In this document: one piece after another, positions 35,214 through 44,150 of the stretch
Position numbering within the stretch: the stretch's first letter is position 1
Layout: each line of letters begins with the position of its first letter
Assembly: GCA_964531805.1 (NCBI GenBank)
Contig: CAZHGE010000003.1
Coordinates: 15,245 to 79,244, forward strand
Direction: 5' to 3'
Source of the DNA: RGIG8767 sp964531805
Lineage (GTDB): Bacteria; Bacillota; Clostridia; Lachnospirales; Lachnospiraceae
DNA length: 64,000 nucleotides
Program-made: the position numbers and the translations under genes
Notes under the pieces: generated by a model
Seen by the model: the letters and a program-made list of their open reading frames with translations, nothing else
Told to the model about the DNA's origin: nothing
Databases searched by the model: none

Positions 35214-36344
35214 ATGAAAAAAGCACTTTTGCTAGCTGCCCTTTCCATATCCGCTTCCCTTCTTTTATGCGGATGCAGCGATGACAAAAAAGAATCTAAC
35301 ATAGTAGAAGAAGTCACTTTAGAAAATACGGAAGAAATTGCACCTATGGATCAGGCTGCAGATATAGTAGTAGACGAAGATATTCCACCAGAAGAAGGTA
35401 TGGTAAGAAGCAGATTAACCAACGAATGGGTATCCGCAGAAATAGGCGGTTTACGCCCACTGGCTGTCATGGTCCCAAATGATAAATCAGCCCTTCCACA
35501 CTATAACCTTTCTGAAGCAGATGTGTTATATGAATGTCTGGTAGAAGGTGAAATTACCCGATTAATGGCTATCTATGGCGACTGGACAAACTTAGAACGT
35601 GTGGGTAATATCCGCAGTTGCCGTGACTATTATGTATACTGGGCATTTGAATGGGATGCCATTTATGTACATGCCGGTGGTCCTTTCTATATCGATGAAG
35701 TTATCGGCAGAAGAGACACCAACAACATCAATGCATTGGTTGCTCCATCCGGTGTATTTTTCAGAAGCAGTGACCGTTCTGCACCACAAAACCTTTACTT
35801 TAATGGTGAAGATATTGCGGATGAAGCCGAGCGTCTTGGTTATGAAATGTCACCACGTTCTGGTTACTCGGATGATAACCACTTTCAGTTTGCCAGCAAA
35901 GCAAAGCCAAACACTTTGGAAGAATATGGTTCTTCCGCTGTCAACGCATTAAAGATTGATCTTAGCAATGCATACCCAGTTACACAGACCTGGTTTGAAT
36001 ACAACGCAGAAGATGACCTTTACTACCGTTTCCAAAAGCCATCAAACGGTGCCCATGTGGATGCTGCAACAGATGAACAACTGGCGTTTAAAAACGTATT
36101 GATTCAGTTTACATACCACGAAGTACGTGATGATAACGGCTATCTTGCATTCCAGTGCAGCGATACTTCCCGTGACGGTTGGTATTTCACTAATGGTAAA
36201 GGGATTCATGTAAATTGGAAAAAGACTTCTGATTATGGCGCAACACGCTACTATGATGATAATGGAAAAGAAATTACTTTAAACACAGGTAAGACCATGA
36301 TCTGTATTGTACAGGACGGCGATACCTTTAGTTATTCGAATTAA
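35214..36344 (+). CDS. DUF3048 (YerB-like) lipoprotein
   Basis: This 376-residue lipoprotein has a Lys-rich start, a hydrophobic stretch and the lipobox LLCGC, so it should be anchored to the outer face of the membrane by Cys20. An acidic linker follows, then the DUF3048 core: LRPLAVMVPNDKSALPHYNLSEADV, RSCRDYYVYWAFEWDAIYVHAGG and a C-terminal domain ending TGKTMICIVQDG. YerB-type proteins are linked to sporulation or cell-envelope functions without a fixed activity. It is the only intact plus-strand gene here, divergent from rfbD and convergent with the DltD-like gene. Confidence 0.88.
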   Translation: MKKALLLAALSISASLLLCGCSDDKKESNIVEEVTLENTEEIAPMDQAADIVVDEDIPPEEGMVRSRLTNEWVSAEIGGLRPLAVMVPNDKSALPHYNLSEADVLYECLVEGEITRLMAIYGDWTNLERVGNIRSCRDYYVYWAFEWDAIYVHAGGPFYIDEVIGRRDTNNINALVAPSGVFFRSSDRSAPQNLYFNGEDIADEAERLGYEMSPRSGYSDDNHFQFASKAKPNTLEEYGSSAVNALKIDLSNAYPVTQTWFEYNAEDDLYYRFQKPSNGAHVDAATDEQLAFKNVLIQFTYHEVRDDNGYLAFQCSDTSRDGWYFTNGKGIHVNWKKTSDYGATRYYDDNGKEITLNTGKTMICIVQDGDTFSYSN

Positions 36345-36353
36345 GCAACCAAA

Positions 36354-36477
36354 GAGGACAATGTGTTCTGTCACAGCACGCTCCCGCTCCACTTCTAACG
36401 CAAAGGTACTAGGTTCGAAAGAACCTCACCAAGTACCGGCGTTTTCATAGGGCTGTTTACAGAACATCATTGTCCTC
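36354..36477 (+). repeat. Palindromic intergenic element, copy C
   Basis: This 124-bp element lies between two convergent genes, ending three bases before the DltD-like stop. Outer arms pair (GAGGACAATG-TGTTCTGT with ACAGAACATCATTGTCCTC). Core blocks are GCACGCTC 36376-36383, GGTAC 36405-36409 and AAGTACCG 36431-36438; spacings are 21 and 21 bases. The apical stem is AGGTTC-GAAA-GAACCT. It forms a subtype with copy D. Confidence 0.86.
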
Positions 36478-36479
36478 AT

Positions 36480-37574
36480 TTACTTCCATAAAGATTCGTA
36501 ATTGTAATCCTTGGTTTTCTCGTATACTTTCTGTATTTCTTCCTGATAGTTATCTACTGTCAGGCGGTTCTTGTCTTCCTTCACGCAATCGAATACATAA
36601 CGGTTGTACTTTGGCTTATGATGGGTGGCATCTCTATATTCATCCAAATCTTCAATGAATTCTTCCCCCTGAAAATAGTATATTTTCACATTTTCGTAAG
36701 GAAGCAGTTGCTCAACCGCATGGGTATATACAGCAATCTTCTCTTCCAGTTCATCCGCTAAAACAACCTGTTCCCAATAAAGCATACTGTATGGTGGAAA
36801 GAAAATAATGTATTCGGTTTCCGGATGTTCTTGGATAAAAGGAATTATTTGATTCAGATTTTCCTGACAATTTTGCAGGGATTCTGCTTTTTCCTTCTCC
36901 TTAGCAGCCTGCCTTTCTTCTGGATTTTCCTCAGAAAGAACTTGTTCCTTTTCTGCCAACAATTTTTCCTTTGTCAAGAGACTTGCTTCCAACACCTTAT
37001 CTTTTCCAAATAAATTCTCGTCTTCCCATGTATAAGCTGTCTCAATATTACTCTGTTCTCCATGTGCCGCCGATATTACTCTACTGATTCCTTTCACAAA
37101 CACATCATGATTATAAAGGTACCTGTAATCATCCAACGGATTTATCGTATACAAATACTCTGGCCGTTCCACATAACAGGCATCCGCCGGCGACGTCAAT
37201 TGATAATCATTGAGATCCATAAAAATATGGTCCACCTGCCTGTCATTTGCATATACACATTCCAAAATGGCTTTAAAATCATTACAGGAGGCACCAGCAT
37301 AGCAAAGTTTCATGGTATTCCATCCTAATTCCTCATCAAACCAGGAAACATGAAAATTCTCTGTCATGGAAGTTCCCACGATAACACTATCATATTCTAA
37401 ATTAACCGCATTCCCCGGTGTCTGATACACCCCATCTGCCAAAACAATGGGCATTCCAAACCATGGAGCATGGTAATGATGAAATGGATCAATTACTGCA
37501 ACCCATATTGCAAACACCGCCATACAAATTCCGAGGCATACTAATAATCGAAAAAAATCTTTTTTCGTCTTCAT
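36480..37574 (-). CDS. DltD/AlgX-like partner of MBOAT acyltransferase
   Basis: This 364-residue protein has one N-terminal membrane anchor (LVCLGICMAVFAIWVAV), then an extracytoplasmic domain with VIVGTSMTENF near residue 65, the GxS nucleophile position of SGNH/DltD-type acyl-transfer proteins. DLNDYQL (~122) and YIIFFPPYSMLYWE (~255) follow. A charged Glu/Lys-rich coiled stretch is at ~195-240. Directly downstream of an MBOAT gene, it should work with it in O-acylation of an exported glycan. The ATG at 37574 has AAGGG eight bases upstream. Confidence 0.78.
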   Translation of the reverse strand: MKTKKDFFRLLVCLGICMAVFAIWVAVIDPFHHYHAPWFGMPIVLADGVYQTPGNAVNLEYDSVIVGTSMTENFHVSWFDEELGWNTMKLCYAGASCNDFKAILECVYANDRQVDHIFMDLNDYQLTSPADACYVERPEYLYTINPLDDYRYLYNHDVFVKGISRVISAAHGEQSNIETAYTWEDENLFGKDKVLEASLLTKEKLLAEKEQVLSEENPEERQAAKEKEKAESLQNCQENLNQIIPFIQEHPETEYIIFFPPYSMLYWEQVVLADELEEKIAVYTHAVEQLLPYENVKIYYFQGEEFIEDLDEYRDATHHKPKYNRYVFDCVKEDKNRLTVDNYQEEIQKVYEKTKDYNYESLWK

Positions 37575-37585
37575 CTTTTGCACCC

Positions 37586-39055
37586 TTAAAAATTAAAATA
37601 AATAAATTTGGATACCTGAGACAGCCACATGAAGGACCAAGCCAATAAGATTCCTAAATAAATAAAATACGCAGTACTTCTTTTCTGCTTCTTTACCATC
37701 TCATGGCTGGACGGAAGATAAATACAGCCCACGGTCCATATTGCAAACCATACAAGTAATGCAATCTGCCCTACGGCAGGTATCCACTCAGATGAAACAA
37801 AAGCTCCCAATAGTGTCATCCATACAGAACCTTCACAAAAGGCATTTACCATACTTTCCATGCACAGGCCGCCTCCACCTAGTATCATACGTCCAAATAA
37901 ACGAAATGGCTGTCTGAAATAATCTGCTCTGAAAAAAGTCCATGCTGCATTAACAAAGAGGAATGTACACAACCACAAAATCCATTTCGGAAGACGATCC
38001 CATACTTTTCTCCCAGCACGGTAAATTACCATCATCACACCGTGAAGCATCCCCCATAAAACAAAGGTCCATTGTGCACCATGCCACAAACCACTCAAGG
38101 TAAATACAATCATCACATTGATATAAGTACGAATCCTTCCTTTGCGGTTACCGCCCAAAGGAATATACAAATAAGTGGTTAAAAAACGGGTTAATGTCAT
38201 ATGCCAGCGTTTCCAAAACTCCGCAATAGTAAAGGAACGATATGGCGAATCAAAGTTTAACGGAATCTCTATGTTAAATAGCTTACCAAGACCAATTGCC
38301 ATATCACAATATCCACTAAAATCAAAATAAATCTGTAAAGTAAATGCCAGCATAGTAAGTACTGCACTAATAGAATTGAGTTCTGCAAGCGCAGCATAAC
38401 CTGCATCACAGATCCTTGCAAACTGGTCGGCAATTAATACTTTCTTTGCAAATCCAATAATCAAATACTCTAATCCAGCAATCAGGCTGTCAAACTGTAT
38501 TTTCTTCTTGGATGTATCCCTAAATTGCGGAATCATTTCACCATGCAAAACAATTGGCCCTGCTACTAGTTGTGAAAAAAAAGAAACGAACAATGCATAA
38601 TCCAGAAAATCTACCCGCTCTACTCCCCCCTTATAACTATCTACCACAAAAGACACCTGCTGAAATGTAAAAAAACTAATTCCCAAAGGCATCATAATAT
38701 TTTTCATGGTAAAATCACCACCAGCAAAGCGATTCAGATTTTCCAAGAGAAAATTGAAATATTTAAAATAGAACAACAGACCAAAATTAGCACAGATTCC
38801 TGTAATCAATAATCCTTTTCGCAGCCAGCTGCTTTTTATTTTTTCTAAAAACAGATAATGAAATAGGTAGTTTACCAAAATTGTTCCTAAAAGGATAAAA
38901 CACAAATGATAGTCCTCATATCCATAAAATACAAAGGATGCTGCCACAAGTGCTCCCTGAGCAAAACGGTAACACTTAAAATGATTCAATATGTAATAAA
39001 TACACCAGGTAAATGGCAAAAAGAATAATAAAAAAATGTATGAATTAAATAGCAT
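37586..39055 (-). CDS. MBOAT family O-acyltransferase (AlgI/DltB-like)
   Basis: This is a 489-residue polytopic enzyme. LPLGISFFTFQQVSFVVDSYKG, YFDFSGYCDMAIGLG, FWKRWHMTLTRF and LSGLWHGAQWTF with the conserved active-site His are all present, as in AlgI, DltB and PatA. It moves acyl groups across the membrane for O-acetylation or similar modification of extracellular polysaccharide. The DltD-like partner begins 11 bases after its stop. The whole pair lies just outside the glycan locus, on the other side of the lipoprotein gene. Confidence 0.93.
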   Translation of the reverse strand: MLFNSYIFLLFFLPFTWCIYYILNHFKCYRFAQGALVAASFVFYGYEDYHLCFILLGTILVNYLFHYLFLEKIKSSWLRKGLLITGICANFGLLFYFKYFNFLLENLNRFAGGDFTMKNIMMPLGISFFTFQQVSFVVDSYKGGVERVDFLDYALFVSFFSQLVAGPIVLHGEMIPQFRDTSKKKIQFDSLIAGLEYLIIGFAKKVLIADQFARICDAGYAALAELNSISAVLTMLAFTLQIYFDFSGYCDMAIGLGKLFNIEIPLNFDSPYRSFTIAEFWKRWHMTLTRFLTTYLYIPLGGNRKGRIRTYINVMIVFTLSGLWHGAQWTFVLWGMLHGVMMVIYRAGRKVWDRLPKWILWLCTFLFVNAAWTFFRADYFRQPFRLFGRMILGGGGLCMESMVNAFCEGSVWMTLLGAFVSSEWIPAVGQIALLVWFAIWTVGCIYLPSSHEMVKKQKRSTAYFIYLGILLAWSFMWLSQVSKFIYFNF

Positions 39056-39110
39056 TTACCAATTCTCCCCAGACCACTTACGGTCTTTCTTTTGAACAAA
39101 TTCCTATGCG

Positions 39111-39142
39111 CTAAAACCCGCTCCTCTAGGAACGGGTTTTAG
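39111..39142 (-). terminator. Terminator after leuA
   Basis: A ten-base CTAAAACCCG arm and its complement CGGGTTTTAG flank an inner TCCTCTAGGA palindrome. It lies 10 bases after the leuA stop. The T run is inside the stem, so termination may be partial; no clear promoter follows before the MBOAT start. Confidence 0.65.
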
Positions 39143-39152
39143 TCTATTTTAC

Positions 39153-40829
39153 TTATTTTCCTAACTCTAAACGATTCATTGCAGAGAAGATTGCTCTTAC
39201 TGATGCACGTGTAATGTTAGAACTTACGCCAACACCATATGTAACGTGTCCTGTTTCTGCATCTAACAGATGGATGTAAGCAGCCGCCTGAGAGTTAGAA
39301 CCACTCTGAAGTGCATGCTCACTATAATCCAGAATCTTAATAAAGAATCCGAGATTTTCTTCAATACCACGTTTTACCGCATCAATTGGTCCATTACCAA
39401 TACTCTGGAATGATTTTTCCACACCATGATCCGTATATGTAACCGTAACTCTTGTATCAAAATCACTTTCTGTTTCATCACTAAGATCATCCACTTTCAA
39501 CTTACGGAAGTGAAGAGGCTCTTTCTGATTCAAATACTCTTCCGCAAACTTATTCATAATCTCATCCGGTGAAACCTCACCCTGTACCTCGGATAACTTC
39601 TGAATTACATTTGCAAATTCTTTGTGCATTGCCTTTGGCAGTTTGAAACCAAAGTAAATATCCATAATAAAGGCTACGCCGCCTTTTCCAGACTGAGAAT
39701 TAATACGCACGATTGGTTCGTATTCTCTACCAATATCAGAAGGATCAATTGGAAGATAAGGAACTTCCCAATACTGATTATTTCTTTCCTTCATGGCTTT
39801 TACGCCCTTATTAATCGCATCCTGATGAGATCCGGAGAAAGCAGTAAATACTAATTTACCCGCATACGGATGTCTAGGATGGATTGGTATCTTGCAGCAT
39901 CTCTCATAGAGTTCAATAATCTCATTTACATGCTCTATTTCCAGTTCAGGATTGATTCCCTGTGAAAACATATTATAAGCAACATTCAAAACATCCACAT
40001 TACCAGTACGTTCACCATTACCAAATAAAGTGCCTTCTACACGGTCCGCACCCGCTAACATAGCAAGTTCTGCACTGGCAACACCAGTACCTCTGTCATT
40101 ATGTGGATGCACACTTAAAATAATACTTTCTCTATCTTCAAAATGTTTGTTCATCCATTCAATCTGATCCGCATAAACATTCGGTGTTGTCATCTCTACC
40201 GTAGAAGGAAGATTAATGATAATCGGATTTTCTTTTGTAGGTCCCCATTCCTTCTGAACAGCAGTACAAATATCCAATGCAAAATCCATCTCTGTTCCAG
40301 TAAAACTTTCCGGAGAATACTCTAAAATAATCTCTCCGGGGAATTTTTCAGCACGTTCTTTTACCATGCGCGTACCCTTAACAGCGATATCAATAATCTC
40401 TTCTCTTTCCATACCAAATACTACATCTCGCTGTAATGTAGATGTAGAATTATAAATATGTACGATGACCTTTTTAATACCCTGAATTGCTTCAAAAGTA
40501 CGATCAATTAATTCTTCACGGCACTGTGTCAAAACCTGAACACGAACATCATCCGGAATCAATTTACGATCTACCAACTGGCGAAGGAAATCAAATTCAA
40601 TCTGGCTGGCTGCCGGGAATCCGATTTCGATATCACGAAATCCCAGTTTGATCAGATACTGAAACATCTCAATCTTTTCTTCTACCTGCATAGGATCGAT
40701 CAATGCCTGATTACCATCTCGCAAGTCAACACTGCACCAAATAGGTGCTTTTTCAATTTCTTTATTAGGCCATTCTCTTTCCGGATAATCAAGTACCGGA
40801 TTCCTCTTATAACGCGAATAATTCAACAT
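39153..40829 (-). CDS. leuA: 2-isopropylmalate synthase (LeuA2 type)
   Basis: This 558-residue enzyme condenses acetyl-CoA with 2-ketoisovalerate, the first step of leucine synthesis. The DRE-TIM barrel begins with SVDLRDGNQALIDPM; STVEMTTPN and SVHPHNDRGTG carry metal ligands. The C-terminal LeuA allosteric domain has GNGPIDAVKRGIEENLG. The long form starting LNYSRYKRNPV fits the LeuA2 subfamily. No leuBCD is near. The gene is separated from HPr by a terminator and by only 20 bases from that T tract, so read-through appears to be needed. Confidence 0.95.
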   Translation of the reverse strand: MLNYSRYKRNPVLDYPEREWPNKEIEKAPIWCSVDLRDGNQALIDPMQVEEKIEMFQYLIKLGFRDIEIGFPAASQIEFDFLRQLVDRKLIPDDVRVQVLTQCREELIDRTFEAIQGIKKVIVHIYNSTSTLQRDVVFGMEREEIIDIAVKGTRMVKERAEKFPGEIILEYSPESFTGTEMDFALDICTAVQKEWGPTKENPIIINLPSTVEMTTPNVYADQIEWMNKHFEDRESIILSVHPHNDRGTGVASAELAMLAGADRVEGTLFGNGERTGNVDVLNVAYNMFSQGINPELEIEHVNEIIELYERCCKIPIHPRHPYAGKLVFTAFSGSHQDAINKGVKAMKERNNQYWEVPYLPIDPSDIGREYEPIVRINSQSGKGGVAFIMDIYFGFKLPKAMHKEFANVIQKLSEVQGEVSPDEIMNKFAEEYLNQKEPLHFRKLKVDDLSDETESDFDTRVTVTYTDHGVEKSFQSIGNGPIDAVKRGIEENLGFFIKILDYSEHALQSGSNSQAAAYIHLLDAETGHVTYGVGVSSNITRASVRAIFSAMNRLELGK

Positions 40830-40848
40830 TTTTTCATCCTCCTCTTAC

Positions 40849-40881
40849 AAAAAACCCGCCTGTATGAATTACAGGCGGGTT
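40849..40881 (-). terminator. Strong intrinsic terminator between HPr and leuA
   Basis: A perfect 12-bp stem (AACCCGCCTGTA type, 40853-40864 with 40870-40881) with a five-base loop and a run of six T residues on the minus strand. The leuA ribosome site starts about five bases after the T tract. Confidence 0.88.
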
Positions 40882-40889
40882 ACAAAATC

Positions 40890-41153
40890 TTATTCTCCAA
40901 GTCCGCTTTCAACGGCTGTTACCAAAGCACGTAATGCTTCTTCTTCGTCTTCACCGTCACAACATAGCTCTATTTCATCACCGCACTTTACGCACGCACC
41001 AAGAACACTCAGGACACTTTTTGCATTCGCTGTAGTCTCATTAAAAGAAAATGTTATTAATGATTTAAACTGCATTGCTTCCTTACATAGGATTCCTGCT
41101 GGTCTTAGGTGTAGTCCGGTTGGATTCTTAATAACCACCTTCTGGCATACCAT
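40890..41153 (-). CDS. HPr family phosphocarrier protein
   Basis: This 87-residue protein has HPr features at the canonical numbers: His15 in NPTGLHLRPAG and Ser46 in NAKSVLSVLG. It should accept phosphate from enzyme I for PTS uptake, with Ser46 as the regulatory HPr-kinase site. The four Cys residues and acidic tail (DGEDEEEA) are less usual. Its own promoter lies at 41193-41221. It could be the main PtsH or a paralog; no ptsI is nearby. Confidence 0.92.
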   Translation of the reverse strand: MVCQKVVIKNPTGLHLRPAGILCKEAMQFKSLITFSFNETTANAKSVLSVLGACVKCGDEIELCCDGEDEEEALRALVTAVESGLGE

Positions 41154-41192
41154 AATGTATTACCTCCAATTAATGTCTATTCAGTCTAGTTA

Positions 41193-41221
41193 ATGATAAC
41201 ACTTTTAATGGGCTATAACAA
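41193..41221 (-). promoter_or_regulatory. Promoter of the HPr gene
   Basis: On the minus strand TTGTTA (41221-41216), exactly 17 bases, then TATCAT (41198-41193) with a TG one base upstream (extended -10). The start would be near 41186, about 33 bases before the ATG at 41153. Confidence 0.7.
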
Positions 41222-41234
41222 GACTCTTTTCAAA

Positions 41235-42716
41235 TTAATTCCATGCATAAACCTGAAATTTACACCAGTCTAATACATACTCTCCAACATATTTACCATC
41301 TTCGAGTATTAATCTCCACTCTTCATTCAAAACTTCCTTATTTGGATAAATAAAACACCAAATATTTTTCTTTTCCATATTGTTTTTCACATCTTCTGGC
41401 GTCATAACATTTTCTACATTATCAAAAACAATCTGATCTATCCTCAATGTAGAAGATTCCGCCATGATATACTGAGTACTATTTGGACAATAAAACGCTG
41501 CTGGTATCTCTGTGTTCAAACTCGCATGAACAATCATATCTTCTTGACCCATGTTTTCGAATAACTCTCTTGTCGCTTGCATTTCTATGCGATTTTCCCG
41601 ACTAAGGTCAAAGTTTACCACATATTGCCTTATTCCTAAGCCCAGGAACAAAATACAAATAACAATCCACAAATAATTCTTTTTGCGAAAATGTGAAATT
41701 AAATAGGCAAACCCCAGCCAAAAACAGCCAAATGCTGGAATCATATAACGCTCCACAAATACAGGGCGCAGCAAGAACGATGCCAAGACCCCTGCAAGTA
41801 CCGTTAATGGCATAACCATCATCGCTGCAAGTGCCAATAAATACTCTCTTCGCTGTCTATTACAAATTGCCACAACCGCACCAATTAGAGAAGCCAAAAT
41901 CAATACTCCACCTGCTATTTTAGCCGGCAAACCTTCCTCAATTCTAAAAGCATACCAGAAATAACGTAGCAAGGCCGCTCTGTCAATTGGCGCAATCCAA
42001 TAATCCTGTTTAATATCTTTAATCTGTCCAAATGCTACTAAAATCCACGGGAAATATAATATAGCATCTATTGCACACATGACAAAAAATGAAAGCAACT
42101 GTTTTTTGTCATAAAACAGAATCATAATAAAATAAAACAATAATAATACTGCTGCAGCAATTGCTGCGAAATAGTGTGTATAAAACGCACACAAAACTGC
42201 TGTTCCCAACACTACATAGCCAAGAATATCTTTTTTCTGCAATACAATCAGTCTATGAATTGCTAGAAATGCAACAATAAGAAAGCATAATGCCCAACTA
42301 TACATTCTGATTTCAAGAGCATTTGCTATCATCTGCGGGGCAGCCATAAGACACAAAGAAAATAGCGAACCTGTTAATTCCCCAAAATATTTTCGAATAT
42401 AAGTAAGGCTCAATGCCCACATCCCTACATAAGGTAAAAGTGATACCATCCTGGCAACTATTACTTTTATATAAAGATCTTCCACTCGAATGATAGATAA
42501 TACTAATTTAACAATTATATAATACAAAGGCGGATGAACATCCTGAGCTGTAACTTGAATCAATTCCGGAATAGAATATTTTACTATCCCCATTGTGTAA
42601 GCCTCATCTACCCAAATAGATGAATCCAGTGCCATGAAAAAAAGCAGCACCAAGAAAATTCCACTACTAAAATATAACAAACCACTCAGAACATGTTCTT
42701 TAAAAACTGTTTTCAT
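41235..42716 (-). CDS. GT39-like membrane glycosyltransferase
   Basis: This 493-residue GT-C protein has about eleven helices. SIWVDEAYTMG in the first loop holds the DE motif and AQDVHPPLYYIIVKL the second motif, as in the 32491 gene. The C-terminal soluble domain starts near residue 370. It begins 12 bases after glmM and so appears to be the last gene of the recD2-to-glmM run. A donor such as a polyprenyl-phosphate sugar is expected; the acceptor is unknown. Confidence 0.83.
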   Translation of the reverse strand: MKTVFKEHVLSGLLYFSSGIFLVLLFFMALDSSIWVDEAYTMGIVKYSIPELIQVTAQDVHPPLYYIIVKLVLSIIRVEDLYIKVIVARMVSLLPYVGMWALSLTYIRKYFGELTGSLFSLCLMAAPQMIANALEIRMYSWALCFLIVAFLAIHRLIVLQKKDILGYVVLGTAVLCAFYTHYFAAIAAAVLLLFYFIMILFYDKKQLLSFFVMCAIDAILYFPWILVAFGQIKDIKQDYWIAPIDRAALLRYFWYAFRIEEGLPAKIAGGVLILASLIGAVVAICNRQRREYLLALAAMMVMPLTVLAGVLASFLLRPVFVERYMIPAFGCFWLGFAYLISHFRKKNYLWIVICILFLGLGIRQYVVNFDLSRENRIEMQATRELFENMGQEDMIVHASLNTEIPAAFYCPNSTQYIMAESSTLRIDQIVFDNVENVMTPEDVKNNMEKKNIWCFIYPNKEVLNEEWRLILEDGKYVGEYVLDWCKFQVYAWN

Positions 42717-42728
42717 TAAAACCAGCCT

Positions 42729-44078
42729 CTATAACATCGTATTTTGAATCAAGTCTGCCAGTTTCTTTGCTTCTGCATCGATGAGTGCCTGATCTTTTCC
42801 TTCGATCATTACACGAACCTTTGGCTCTGTTCCAGATGGACGAATTAAAACTCTTCCCTCTCCAGCAAACATTTCATTCAGTTTTTCAATTGCTGCAGCA
42901 ATCTCTGGATATTCCATGTAATGCTCTTTTTTATGGTTCGGAACCTTTGCATTTACAAGAGCCTGTGGAAGCACTGTCATAATCTGGCTCAATTCAGATA
43001 ACGGTTTCTTAGTATCCACCAATACCTGTAACAAATGCAGCGCACTTAATAAACCATCGCCCGTTGTATTCTCATCTAAGAAAATAACATGACCGGACTG
43101 CTCACCGCCAAGACTTGCTCCGATTTCTTTCATACGCTCTAATACATAGCGGTCACCGACTTTCGTCGTTTCGATGTTAAGATTCTGTTCCTTAGCCATT
43201 AAAGTAAAGCCAAGATTACTCATTACTGTAACAACGATAGTATCCTTTTTCAACTTGCCCTGGGCTCTCATATGATTACCCACAATCGCCATAATCTGAT
43301 CGCCATCTACCAGATTACCTTTCTCATCCACCGCAAGAAGTCTGTCTGCGTCTCCATCAAAAGCAAGACCAATATCTGCCTTTTCATATACAACACGTGC
43401 CTGTAATTCCTCCATATGAGTGGAACCACAGTTCGCATTAATATTCGTTCCATCCGGATTATTGTGAATGGCAATTACTTCTGCTCCAAGATCCTTAATT
43501 GCCTCTACCGATGTGTAAAAAGAAGCTCCTTCTGCCGCATCAATAACAACCTTCATTCCGGTCAAATCAACTGGAACGGACTGCACTGCATGATTGATGT
43601 ATTCTTCTCTTGCATCCGTACGATATTTGATCTTACCAACACGTGATCCCGTCGGAAAAGGTACATCTTTCATATTACTTTTAATCAGTGCTTCAATTTC
43701 ATCCTCCATTTCATCTGGAAGTTTATATCCATCACCATCAAAAAATTTGATACCGTTAAATTCCACCGGATTATGGGATGCTGAGATTACAACACCTGCA
43801 TCTACTTTATATTTTCTTGTGAGATATGCAACTGCTGGTGTAGGAATCACACCTACATATACTGCATTCGCTCCAACACTGCATACACCAGCCATCAACG
43901 CGTTAGCAAGCATATCACCGGAAATTCTTGTGTCACAACCAACCATAATCGTAGGCTTATGTTCTTTTTCCTTTGTCAAAACATATGCGCCTGCCTGACC
44001 AAGCTGCATTGCCAATAATGGAGTCAGTTCTTCGTTCGCAACTCCTCTGACACCGTCTGTTCCAAATAATCTAGCCAT
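42729..44078 (-). CDS. glmM: Phosphoglucosamine mutase
   Basis: This 449-residue enzyme converts glucosamine-6-phosphate to the 1-phosphate for UDP-GlcNAc synthesis. The active phosphoserine loop is ISASHNPVEFNG (~100), the metal loop FDGDADRLLAVD (~240), the sugar loop GGEQSGH and the phosphate loop RPSGTEPKVRVM near the end. The position after cdaA and cdaR is the classical Firmicutes arrangement, in which GlmM can bind and inhibit CdaA. Confidence 0.97.
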   Translation of the reverse strand: MARLFGTDGVRGVANEELTPLLAMQLGQAGAYVLTKEKEHKPTIMVGCDTRISGDMLANALMAGVCSVGANAVYVGVIPTPAVAYLTRKYKVDAGVVISASHNPVEFNGIKFFDGDGYKLPDEMEDEIEALIKSNMKDVPFPTGSRVGKIKYRTDAREEYINHAVQSVPVDLTGMKVVIDAAEGASFYTSVEAIKDLGAEVIAIHNNPDGTNINANCGSTHMEELQARVVYEKADIGLAFDGDADRLLAVDEKGNLVDGDQIMAIVGNHMRAQGKLKKDTIVVTVMSNLGFTLMAKEQNLNIETTKVGDRYVLERMKEIGASLGGEQSGHVIFLDENTTGDGLLSALHLLQVLVDTKKPLSELSQIMTVLPQALVNAKVPNHKKEHYMEYPEIAAAIEKLNEMFAGEGRVLIRPSGTEPKVRVMIEGKDQALIDAEAKKLADLIQNTML

Positions 44079-44115
44079 TTTTATTCCTCCTGGAATTAAA
44101 GATTTATATCAGCAG

Positions 44116-44150
44116 AACAGATAACTGCTCTGTTGTAAGCAGTTACTGTT
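44116..44150 (-). other. Hairpin between cdaR and glmM
   Basis: AACAG-TAACTGCT pairs with AGCAGTTA-t-CTGTT around an eight-base loop, overlapping the cdaR stop. No T tract follows, so it may tune glmM versus cdaR levels by mRNA processing or pausing. Confidence 0.5.

Noticed and set aside
40829..40890. T-box or leucine leader attenuator before leuA
   Set aside because: The gap is about 60 bases, taken up by the HPr terminator; there is no room for a T-box or Leu-rich leader peptide.
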